From an uncultured Selenomonadaceae bacterium (GTDB lineage: Bacteria > Bacillota > Negativicutes > Selenomonadales > Selenomonadaceae): 6,495 nucleotides of DNA. The notes below the pieces were generated by a model. That model was given only the letters and a program-made list of their open reading frames with translations, searched no databases and was not told the origin of the DNA. Location of the stretch: positions 1 to 6,495 of the forward strand of contig CAJOPJ010000252.1 in the NCBI GenBank assembly GCA_905236325.1, given 5' to 3'. Positions within the stretch are counted from its first letter, which is position 1, and each line of letters opens with the position of its first letter. The translations under genes and the position numbers were made by a program. Of the stretch, positions 1 to 5,733 are shown one piece after another.

Positions 1-1077
1 ATGATTTTGTGCGGAGATACGCCGCTGATTACTTCAAAACTGCTGAAAAATTTTTCAGACGCGCATAAAAATTCACAAGTCGCCGCAACTGTCTTAACTG
101 CAAAAATTTCTGACGCGACAGGTTACGGCAGAATTGTTCGCGACACGGACGGCAACTTTGCAAAAATTGTTGAACACAAAGACGCAACTGACGCTGAAAA
201 AAATATTTGCGAAATTAACGCAGGGATTTATTGCTTCAACGCGCAAAAACTTTTCAACGCGCTTGACAAAGTTAAAAATGACAATTCGCAGGGTGAATAT
301 TATTTGCCTGATGTGTTGGCAATTTTAAAATCTGAAGGCGAAAAAATTTCTACATTCACTGCTGAAAGTTTTACAGAAATTCTCGGCGTAAATTCGCGCG
401 TCCAACTTGCAGAAGCCGAAAAAATTCTCCGCCAACGCAAAAATATTCAGCTTATGGAAAGCGGCGTTACAATTATTGACCCTGCGACAACTTTTATTGA
501 TTCCGAAGTCGAAGTCGGGCAGGACACAATTATTTATCCGAACACATACCTTGAAGGCAAAACCAAAATCGGCACGGATTGTGAAATTGGTCCTTCAACG
601 CGGTTTACTGATATGATTGTTGGAAATAATGTCACGGCGCATTTTAGCTACTGCCACGAAAGTGAAATTTGTGACGGCGTAATTTTAGGACCTTATGTTC
701 ACATTCGCCCGGGCAGCAAGATTTCTGCAAAAGTTAAAATTGGCAACTTTGTCGAAGTTAAAAATTCCACAATCGGCGATGGTTCAAAACTTCCACACCT
801 GCAATATATTGGCGACACGGACATGGGCGCAGGCTGTAACATGGGCTGTGGTACAATTACTGTTAATTACGACGGCAAAACAAAATTCCGCACGAAAATT
901 GGCGATAATGTTTTTGTCGGTTGTAATTCAAACTTGGTCGCGCCTGTTGAACTTGAAGACGGCGTTTATGTTGCCGCAGGTTCCACAATTACTGAAAATG
1001 TTCCGGCAAATAATTTGGCTGTTGCACGCGCAAGACAAAAAAATATTTCAGGTTGGCTAGACAAAAGGAGTAAATAA
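1..1077 (+). CDS. glmU: Bifunctional GlmU, UDP-GlcNAc pyrophosphorylase / GlcN-1-P acetyltransferase (5' truncated by window edge)
   Basis: GlmU acetylates glucosamine-1-phosphate with acetyl-CoA and then transfers uridylyl from UTP, making cytoplasmic UDP-GlcNAc for peptidoglycan and other envelope polymers. The fragment has 358 residues and begins inside the pyrophosphorylase domain. Its CGDTPLI (residues 4-10) matches the E. coli motif around Asp105, so about 97-99 residues lie upstream and the ATG at base 1 is an internal Met, not the start. Uridylyltransferase motifs follow: GYGRI (41-45), IVEHKDATD (56-64), EINAGIY (71-77), QGEYY (97-101) and GVNSR (129-133). The C-terminal left-handed beta-helix starts near residue 155. 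It keeps the acetyltransferase residues equivalent to E. coli Arg333, Lys351, His363, Tyr366 and Asn377 (here R236, K254, H266, Y269, N280), plus NYDG (289-292) and a final GW. The enzyme looks fully functional. The stop is TAA at 1075-1077, and AAAGGAG (1064-1070), inside its last codons, serves the next gene. Confidence 0.97.
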   Translation: MILCGDTPLITSKLLKNFSDAHKNSQVAATVLTAKISDATGYGRIVRDTDGNFAKIVEHKDATDAEKNICEINAGIYCFNAQKLFNALDKVKNDNSQGEYYLPDVLAILKSEGEKISTFTAESFTEILGVNSRVQLAEAEKILRQRKNIQLMESGVTIIDPATTFIDSEVEVGQDTIIYPNTYLEGKTKIGTDCEIGPSTRFTDMIVGNNVTAHFSYCHESEICDGVILGPYVHIRPGSKISAKVKIGNFVEVKNSTIGDGSKLPHLQYIGDTDMGAGCNMGCGTITVNYDGKTKFRTKIGDNVFVGCNSNLVAPVELEDGVYVAAGSTITENVPANNLAVARARQKNISGWLDKRSK

Positions 1078-1080
1078 AAA

Positions 1081-1830
1081 ATGGCGAACATAAAAACTGA
1101 AACATTCGGCAAAACTTCTGACGGACAGGTTGCGCAAGTTTTTACTTTGCGAAACAACAAAGGCAATGAACTTAAAGTTACAGATTTTGGCGCAAGAATT
1201 GTTTCAATGCGTTTCCGTGACAAAAATTTTGCAAATAAATTTGTTCTGAAAACTTTTTCCGAAGTCGGCGAATGTGAAAATAATTTTGACGCCGGGATTG
1301 TTTTGGTGGACGGCGCAACTGATTTTGCTAAAATTTTTTGGCAGTCAGAAATTTTGGACGAAGGTGTTAAATTTTCTGCTGAAATTGACAATAAAAAAGT
1401 TCAGATAATTTATGGCATTTCAAACGACAATGAAATTAGCATTAAGTACGACGGCGAAAATATCTCAGATGTAACCGCGCAGATGTTTTTCAGTTCGGAA
1501 GTTTTCGGCGACGCAGAAATTACGCCATACGCCGAAAATTCCGCCAAGCAAAAAATTTCCACGCAAGATTATGAAATCATTGATAAGCCTGCTGAAGTTG
1601 AATTTGTTGAAGGTATGTTCGGCTATGATTTTGGCTGTCCGATTGATTATTATGACGCAGGACTTAAAAATGCAGCCGATATTTTTTCTGACAGCGCAAA
1701 AATTTTACTGCAGGTTTTTGTAACGCAAAATAATTTACAGGTTGAAGTTGCTGAAGGCGGTTTTAAAATTAGAACTGCGAACGGCAAATTAAAATCTCAA
1801 ACTGTCTACATTTTGAAAAATCGCAAATAA
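1081..1830 (+). CDS. Degenerate aldose 1-epimerase (galactose mutarotase)-fold protein, probably non-catalytic
   Basis: The protein has 249 residues, against about 340 for ordinary GalM. Its N-terminus follows the mutarotase pattern: TFGKTSDGQ (8-16), then LRNNKGNELKVTDFGARI (23-40), which matches the family's strand ending in an N-Y/F-G turn. Two later stretches also align: KISTQDYEIIDKPAEVEFVEG (158-178, the region before FDF in GalM) and the final LKSQTVYILKN (237-247). The catalytic parts are gone. I see no GR-ANRI segment and no N-x-LHGG loop. The strand carrying the catalytic NH(S/T)YFNL reads TAQMFFSS (132-139), with Gln where His is expected. The C-terminal LE-QH-P motif with the catalytic Glu is absent. 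It could be a sugar-binding or structural relic, or a divergent enzyme; mutarotase activity is unlikely. AAAGGAG at 1064-1070 is well placed before ATG 1081, three bases after the glmU stop, so the two are almost certainly cotranslated from one message. The frame is open throughout, which argues against recent decay. Confidence 0.8.
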   Translation: MANIKTETFGKTSDGQVAQVFTLRNNKGNELKVTDFGARIVSMRFRDKNFANKFVLKTFSEVGECENNFDAGIVLVDGATDFAKIFWQSEILDEGVKFSAEIDNKKVQIIYGISNDNEISIKYDGENISDVTAQMFFSSEVFGDAEITPYAENSAKQKISTQDYEIIDKPAEVEFVEGMFGYDFGCPIDYYDAGLKNAADIFSDSAKILLQVFVTQNNLQVEVAEGGFKIRTANGKLKSQTVYILKNRK

Positions 1831-1844
1831 TAGAAAATTTTTGC

Positions 1845-1871
1845 AAAAAAAAAATCCTCCCAGCGGAGGAT
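1845..1871 (-). terminator. Stem-loop A: rho-independent terminator for leftward transcripts
   Basis: ATCCTCC (1854-1860) pairs with GGAGGAT (1865-1871) around a CAGC loop. Ten A residues at 1845-1854 become a U tract after the stem on the minus strand, so this is a terminator for leftward transcription. On the plus strand the stem is followed by ACAAACTA, which would not terminate. It would back up stem-loop B for lepB messages. Confidence 0.65.
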
Positions 1872-1890
1872 ACAAACTATAGGTAAAAGT

Positions 1891-1940
1891 AAAAAGACAC
1901 CTTCTGATGTGACATAAAGCAGTCAGGAGGTGTTTTTCTT
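1891..1940. terminator. Stem-loop B: bidirectional rho-independent terminator between convergent genes
   Basis: An 11-bp stem is formed by 1897-1907 (ACACCTTCTGA) and 1923-1933 (TCAGGAGGTGT) with one G-U pair. It can extend four more pairs through G1896 and A1893-1895. The loop is 1908-1922. The right arm runs into TTTTTCTT (1933-1940), giving a U tract for the mutarotase-like/glmU message. On the minus strand the stem is followed by TCTTTTTACTTTT, giving a U tract for lepB. The position between the 3' ends of convergent genes fits. Confidence 0.8.
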
Positions 1941-2078
1941 ATAAAAGGCTGGCTTTTGCAAATGGAAAATTTAACAATCGGTTCTGTCAAGAAAACTTTT
2001 CTGAAAAATTAAATTTTTTTACGCTGAAAGATTTTTTTGCCGAAGCTAAATATTGAAAAGTACTTTGTCAACAGTCTG

Positions 2079-2104
2079 AATCCTCCAAGCGGAGGATTTT
2101 TTTT
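2079..2104 (+). terminator. Stem-loop C: rho-independent terminator for rightward transcripts
   Basis: AATCCTCC (2079-2086) pairs with GGAGGATT (2091-2098) around AAGC, and eight T residues run from 2097 to 2104. It has the same core as stem-loop A (TCCTCC, four bases, GGAGGA) but the opposite polarity. It would stop rightward read-through into the antisense of lepB. On the minus strand the stem is followed by CAGACTG, so it should not terminate lepB itself. Confidence 0.75.
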
Positions 2105-2113
2105 ATTTAAATT

Positions 2114-2623
2114 TCAAGGCAGGACTTTAAATTTATCTGTCGGCCAGAAAACTAAAATTGCCTTGCCTTTGACATTTTCCAGTGGCAAAAATCCAACATC
2201 AGAACTGCGGCTGTCGAGTGAATTTTGTCTGTTGTCGCCGCAAACAAATAAAGTTCCTTCCGGCACAGTTACTTTTGGATATTCACTGCGTGTTTTTTCT
2301 GCAATGTAGTCTTCGCGGACAATTTCATCATTGACATAAACGCGACCTTCCTTAATTTCTATTGTGTCGCCGGCAACAGCAATAACGCGCTTAATAAAAT
2401 CACGACTCGGGTCGCGTGGATAGCGGAAGATAATAATTTCGCCGTGCTCAGGATTTCGCAAGTAGTAGATAAATTTATTTACAACAAGGCGTTCGTCGTG
2501 TTGAAGTGTCGGGCGCATACTTGGACCATCCACAACATAAAGTTCAACAATAAATGTGCGTATAAAAAGTGCAATTACAATAGCACCGACAATAGAAACC
2601 ACCCAATCTTTAATTTCGTTCAT
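2114..2623 (-). CDS. lepB: Signal peptidase I (leader peptidase)
   Basis: This membrane serine protease removes signal peptides from exported proteins on the outer face of the cytoplasmic membrane. The protein has 169 residues, the short form usual in Gram-positive-type bacteria, not the 324-residue E. coli type. One N-terminal membrane segment (about 7-26) precedes the catalytic domain. The nucleophile is Ser35 in GPSMRPTL, the Lys general base is K78 in DFIKRVIAVAGD, and the C-terminal box is GDNRQNSLDSR (129-139). All are intact. The ATG at 2623 is the likely start because AAAGGTGG (2638-2631) sits seven bases ahead of it. A TTG at 2641 in the same frame would place that ribosome binding site inside the coding region. 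The gene converges with the glmU block and diverges from the histidine kinase gene. I could not identify a convincing promoter for it among the A/T-rich bases 2640-2720. Confidence 0.96.
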   Translation of the reverse strand: MNEIKDWVVSIVGAIVIALFIRTFIVELYVVDGPSMRPTLQHDERLVVNKFIYYLRNPEHGEIIIFRYPRDPSRDFIKRVIAVAGDTIEIKEGRVYVNDEIVREDYIAEKTRSEYPKVTVPEGTLFVCGDNRQNSLDSRSSDVGFLPLENVKGKAILVFWPTDKFKVLP

Positions 2624-2630
2624 AAAATTT

Positions 2631-2638
2631 CCACCTTT
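2631..2638 (-). promoter_or_regulatory. Ribosome binding site that fixes the lepB start
   Basis: Read on the minus strand this is AAAGGTGG, ending seven bases before ATG 2623. It falls within the first codons of the longer TTG-started frame, so it decides in favour of the 169-residue protein. Confidence 0.8.
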
Positions 2639-2698
2639 CAAACAGCTGCTTTTATTTTTTCAATTTTTCAATTTAAAAATCCTGCAAGTTATTTTTAA

Positions 2699-2727
2699 TT
2701 GAAGTAAATATATATTTTTGATAGAAT
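2699..2727 (+). promoter_or_regulatory. Sigma70-type promoter for the histidine kinase / wbaP unit
   Basis: The -35 box TTGAAG (2699-2704) and -10 box TAGAAT (2722-2727) are 17 bases apart, with four and five matches to consensus. The spacer is a TATATATTTTT run. The start of transcription would fall near 2733-2736, giving a leader of roughly 28 bases before ATG 2763, with AGGGGAA (2750-2756) as ribosome binding site. Confidence 0.65.
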
Positions 2728-2762
2728 AACCAAGATTATAAATCATTGCAGGGGAAATTTCT

Positions 2763-4193
2763 ATGCAAATTATTGAAAAAACAAAAAATTTTTATCGTAA
2801 AGCCGCAATTTCTACAAAAATAACCTTTACCTACGCAACTTGTTTTATAATGCTGATTTTGCTGATGAACTTTGGTCTTTGGTATGGCGTTTCTTACGCG
2901 CTTTATCACCCTGCCGAAACTACCATTGAATACAGCCTTGAAAAAGTAAAAGAACTTTTGGTAATGCTTGAAGAGGACGAAAATTACGTAAGCCCAAACA
3001 TACTCCGCGAACCTTTGGTTGCAGGTGTAGTTTTGCGTGTATTTGATAAAGACGGCGGACTTTTTATTGACAGCGACCCAACCTATCTTTCAAATGAAAA
3101 TTTTGATTTTTATAAATTGAAAGATAAGCCATTTTTGGCAAACAGAAATTTTGACATCGCAAAAGTTGGCAATGCTTTGGTTTATCGTGCGCGTTTTGAT
3201 TATATTCACGACGATGACCATGTAATTTTATATTTTTATCGCACCATAACTTCAATGAGCAATATTTTTGAGCAGCTGTCAATTTTTTTAATTTGCTTAG
3301 ATATTTTCGGCTTAATCGGCGCACTGAAGGTTGGTAACTTTGTCAGTCGAAAAATTTTAATGCCAATCAGCACAATGACAAATTTAGCACAGAAAATTGC
3401 TTACAATAAAATTGATTCCAGAATCTCAATTCCGCCGGCTGATGATGAACTTTCAATGCTTGCAAAAACTTTAAATGCGATGCTTGACAGACTTCAAGGC
3501 GGAATCACTCAACAACAAAAATTTGTTTCCGACGCGTCGCACGAGCTTAGAACGCCCACAACTGTAATTTCCGGCTATATTGATATTTTGGACAATTATG
3601 GCTCGGAAGATGATTCCTTGCGCATTGAAAGCGTAGACGCAATTCGCTCCGAAGTTGAAAACATGAAAAGACTGCTGGAAAATTTTTTATTCATTTCGCG
3701 CACAGATCAAAATCGCCAAAAAATTTATAAAACACAATTTGATATTGCTGAAGTTGTCAGCGAAGTTATGCGCAAAATGCAAATTTCAATACACACGCAC
3801 AAAATTTTATTGCTAAAAAATGATTCAGCACAAATTTACGCCGACAGGACAATGATTTTGCAACTGCTCAGAATTTTCCTTGACAACGCCACAAAATACA
3901 CTCCATCCGGCGGAACAATTTCTGTCAGTTCAGAACTTGTAGGCGACAAAGTAAAAATAGAAATTTCAGATACCGGAATTGGCATTGCGCAAGAAAATCT
4001 TGAAAAAATTTTTGAACGCCTTGTGCGAATTGACAGCGAAGATTTAGTTAAAGATGTGCGCGGAAGCGGCTTAGGACTTTCAATCGCAAAGTGGATTGCC
4101 GATAATCACAATATTAAAATTGAAGTCGAAAGTAAACTCGGCAAGGGCACAACTTTTAAATTGACACTAGACACCGTCGCTAAAAATTTCTAA
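2763..4193 (+). CDS. Membrane sensor histidine kinase (HAMP, HisKA, HATPase_c), orphan in this window
   Basis: The product is a 476-residue inner-membrane sensor that should autophosphorylate on His and pass phosphate to a response regulator. TM1 is about residues 22-47 and TM2 about 170-190. Between them lies an extracytoplasmic domain of about 120 residues with a PAS/Cache-like strand pattern (VLRVFDKDGGLFIDS, 90-104). A HAMP linker follows (about 190-243; P201, DELSMLAKTLNAM 228-240). The H-box is FVSDASHELRTP with His260. The N-box is LDNATKY with N375, the G1 box is DTGIGI (403-408) and the G2 box is GSGLGLSIAK (434-443). All catalytic boxes are intact. The layout resembles OmpR-partner kinases such as ArlS, but no response regulator is adjacent: the left neighbour is lepB on the other strand and the right neighbour is the sugar transferase, 32 bases away and probably cotranscribed. 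The ligand cannot be told from sequence. AGGGGAA at 2750-2756 supports the ATG start. Confidence 0.93.
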   Translation: MQIIEKTKNFYRKAAISTKITFTYATCFIMLILLMNFGLWYGVSYALYHPAETTIEYSLEKVKELLVMLEEDENYVSPNILREPLVAGVVLRVFDKDGGLFIDSDPTYLSNENFDFYKLKDKPFLANRNFDIAKVGNALVYRARFDYIHDDDHVILYFYRTITSMSNIFEQLSIFLICLDIFGLIGALKVGNFVSRKILMPISTMTNLAQKIAYNKIDSRISIPPADDELSMLAKTLNAMLDRLQGGITQQQKFVSDASHELRTPTTVISGYIDILDNYGSEDDSLRIESVDAIRSEVENMKRLLENFLFISRTDQNRQKIYKTQFDIAEVVSEVMRKMQISIHTHKILLLKNDSAQIYADRTMILQLLRIFLDNATKYTPSGGTISVSSELVGDKVKIEISDTGIGIAQENLEKIFERLVRIDSEDLVKDVRGSGLGLSIAKWIADNHNIKIEVESKLGKGTTFKLTLDTVAKNF

Positions 4194-4210
4194 CGACTAA
4201 TGCAATTGAC

Positions 4211-4238
4211 AATGGAGAATGTAGAATGAAAAATGTAG
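4211..4238 (+). repeat. Imperfect 7-base tandem repeat over the wbaP ribosome binding site and start codon
   Basis: Four units begin with AATG at 4211, 4218, 4225 and 4232, reading AATGGAG, AATGTAG, AATGAAA and AATGTAG. Unit 1 supplies the Shine-Dalgarno core GGAG and unit 3 supplies the start ATG (4226). A fifth AATG at 4199 is out of phase. The units are imperfect, so this may be only low-complexity sequence. Confidence 0.55.
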
Positions 4239-5632
4239 GAACAACGCTACTTTTTATGTTTTTTGACTACATTGGAATAGTGTTGACTGAATACATTGCA
4301 TTTTTTCTGCGTGACGCGCTTGATTTTTGGAACAAAGTAACTTACAGCTATTCCAATGACTACATCTTTGGCTGGGTGCCGCTTTTGTTTTTAATTTTTC
4401 TTGGTCATTCGCGTTCCTATCGACAAATGAAACCTGTAGTCGATACAATGCGCGATATTTTTACATCAGTCTTTTATGGCTTTATCGCCTCAATAATCAC
4501 AATTTATTTTACGCAAATTGGTCACCAAACCTCGCGCTTGTTTATAATTTTGTTCGGCTTATTGGTGTTGTGCAATGTCTGTATAATCAGATACACCGTA
4601 CTGAAATTTTTAAAAATCAAAAATCTGCTAAGCGAACCTGTCTTAATAATCGGCGCAGGTTTGACTGCCGAACTTGTAATTAAATTCGCGCGTGAAGATT
4701 TAGGTTACAGGTACAAAGTCATTGGCTTAATTGACGACCATCCAATTTCAGAAACTTTGCCGCAGGAATTTCCTGTACTTGGCGGCTTCAATGACGCAAG
4801 AAAAATTATTCGCCGCCTGAAAGTTCAAAATGTAATAATCGCCGCACCCGGTATCAGCAAAGAACATTTGCAAGAACTTATTAACGACATTCAATCCAAA
4901 GTCAAAAAAGTTTCATTCATTCCCGACTTAATTGGTACGCCAATGGCAGGTGTCGATGCTTCAATTTTGTTCAGCGAAAAAATTTTGATGCTCAATTTGC
5001 GCAATAATCTTGCAAGCCGCTACAACAGAATTTTTAAGCGCATTTTTGATCTGATTTTGACAATAACAGGCGGGGTTTTAATTTTGCCAATTTTAATTGC
5101 GCTTAGTTTGATTGTTGCTTGGGAAAATCACGGCAAAATTATTTTTGCTCACAAGCGCGTCGGTATGCACGGCAAAAAATTTTTCTGCTACAAATTTCAA
5201 ACAATGATTCCTGACGCTGAAAAAAAATTGCAGGAATATCTTGAAAAAAATCCTGACGCACAGCGCGAATGGAATGAATCTTTCAAGCTGACGCACGATC
5301 CTCGCGTTACAAAATTTGGAAATTTTTTACGCAGGACAAGCCTTGATGAATTGCCGCAAATTTGGAATGTCATTCGCGGCGAAATGTCTTTAGTCGGTCC
5401 GCGTCCTATTGTTGCCGAAGAAATTGAAAAGTACGGCGCAAATATTCGCGAATATTACATGGTGCCGCCCGGAATTACCGGAATGTGGCAAGTTTCCGGG
5501 CGCAGCGATACAACTTACGCAGAACGCGTCGCAATGGATACTTGGTACGTCCGCAACTGGTCGGTTTGGATTGATATAATGTATCTGTTCAAAACTGTTA
5601 AAGCTGTACTGACTTCGCGTGGTGCTTATTGA
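4226..5632 (+). CDS. wbaP: WbaP-type undecaprenyl-phosphate sugar-phosphate transferase (initiating polyprenyl glycosylphosphotransferase)
   Basis: Enzymes of this family move a hexose-1-phosphate from a UDP-sugar to undecaprenyl phosphate on the cytoplasmic face of the membrane, the first step of O-antigen, capsule or exopolysaccharide repeat assembly. At 468 residues it matches full-length WbaP. About four N-terminal membrane segments (5-27, 47-62, 80-97, 103-124) precede a Rossmann-like cytosolic domain with VLIIGAGLTAE (139-149). A hydrophobic segment (272-298) leads into the bacterial sugar-transferase domain. Its motifs are HKRVG (309-313), KFQTM (323-327), THDPRVTKFGNFLRRTSLDELPQ (356-378 with the D374-E375 catalytic pair), GPRP (391-394) and PPGITGMWQVSGRS (414-427). 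The linker around EKNPDAQREWNESFKL (340-355) is typical of the WbaP branch. Galactose as substrate is the family default and not proven here; glucose is possible. TGGAGA at 4213-4218 precedes ATG 4226. No other polysaccharide gene is in the window. Confidence 0.92.
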   Translation: MKNVGTTLLFMFFDYIGIVLTEYIAFFLRDALDFWNKVTYSYSNDYIFGWVPLLFLIFLGHSRSYRQMKPVVDTMRDIFTSVFYGFIASIITIYFTQIGHQTSRLFIILFGLLVLCNVCIIRYTVLKFLKIKNLLSEPVLIIGAGLTAELVIKFAREDLGYRYKVIGLIDDHPISETLPQEFPVLGGFNDARKIIRRLKVQNVIIAAPGISKEHLQELINDIQSKVKKVSFIPDLIGTPMAGVDASILFSEKILMLNLRNNLASRYNRIFKRIFDLILTITGGVLILPILIALSLIVAWENHGKIIFAHKRVGMHGKKFFCYKFQTMIPDAEKKLQEYLEKNPDAQREWNESFKLTHDPRVTKFGNFLRRTSLDELPQIWNVIRGEMSLVGPRPIVAEEIEKYGANIREYYMVPPGITGMWQVSGRSDTTYAERVAMDTWYVRNWSVWIDIMYLFKTVKAVLTSRGAY

Positions 5633-5663
5633 AAAAATTTCACAAGCAAAATAAATTTTAGTA

Positions 5664-5692
5664 TTGAAAAATAAAACCTTTGCAATTAAAAT
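5664..5692 (+). promoter_or_regulatory. Strong-looking sigma70-type promoter for the C39-like gene
   Basis: The -35 box TTGAAA (5664-5669) and -10 box TAAAAT (5687-5692) each match consensus at five of six bases and are 17 bases apart. Transcription would begin near 5698-5701, giving a leader of about 35 bases that contains the ribosome binding site but only the right arm of the overlapping palindrome. Confidence 0.6.
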
Positions 5693-5718
5693 TCGTGCAT
5701 AGGTTTATTTTTTGTTTT
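5674..5718 (+). terminator. Palindrome / rho-independent terminator after wbaP, overlapping the next promoter
   Basis: AAACCT (5674-5679) pairs with AGGTTT (5701-5706). After one T-T mismatch, TGCA (5681-5684) pairs with TGCA (5696-5699), leaving an 11-base loop. The right arm is followed by ATTTTTTGTTTT (5707-5718), a U tract. This fits a terminator for the kinase/wbaP message, 42 bases past the wbaP stop. The same palindrome is centred on base 5690, inside the -10 box of the promoter above, so it could also be an operator. The A/T-rich stem makes terminator strength uncertain. Confidence 0.55.
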
Positions 5719-5720
5719 GT

Positions 5721-5725
5721 AGGAG
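5721..5725 (+). promoter_or_regulatory. Ribosome binding site that selects a TTG start
   Basis: AGGAG lies eight bases before TTG 5734. The next residues, KKKIF, begin a normal signal peptide. This rules against the longer in-frame TTG start at 5680, which lies inside the palindrome. Confidence 0.8.
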
Positions 5726-5733
5726 TTTTTATT

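Noticed and set aside
966..1391. 141-codon minus-strand open frame across the glmU/mutarotase junction
   Set aside because: It is antisense to two genes with clear family matches and has no recognisable domain. Long antisense frames are common opposite this codon usage.
1962..2012. Sixteen-codon frame starting ATG at 1962
   Set aside because: No ribosome binding site at a usable distance, and nothing distinctive in the predicted peptide.
1845..2104. Small inverted-repeat mobile element (MITE) bounded by stem-loops A and C
   Set aside because: The similarity is limited to a self-complementary 6-7 bp core plus A/T runs, both better explained as terminators. No target-site duplication is visible at the edges.
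2037..2309. Open frame on the plus strand overlapping the 3' part of lepB
   Set aside because: It runs antisense to the clearly conserved lepB, reads through stem-loop C, starts at TTG without a ribosome binding site, and its product shows no recognisable domain.
2624..2641. TTG at 2641 as an earlier lepB start adding six residues
   Set aside because: Those codons contain the AAAGGTGG ribosome binding site for ATG 2623, and the shorter protein has the normal N-terminus for the family.
2444..2698. Plus-strand open frame opposite the start of lepB
   Set aside because: It is antisense to the catalytic Ser region of lepB, and its tail covers the lepB leader. No domain and no convincing ribosome binding site.
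4206..4211. Consensus -35 hexamer TTGACA just before wbaP
   Set aside because: No -10 box at 16-18 bases; that position falls on AAAAAT inside the coding region, so any transcript would lack the start codon.
5680..5733. TTG at 5680 as an earlier start adding 18 residues to the C39-like protein
   Set aside because: It lies inside the palindrome and upstream of the predicted transcription start, lacks a ribosome binding site, and would put residues before a normal KKK-hydrophobic signal peptide.
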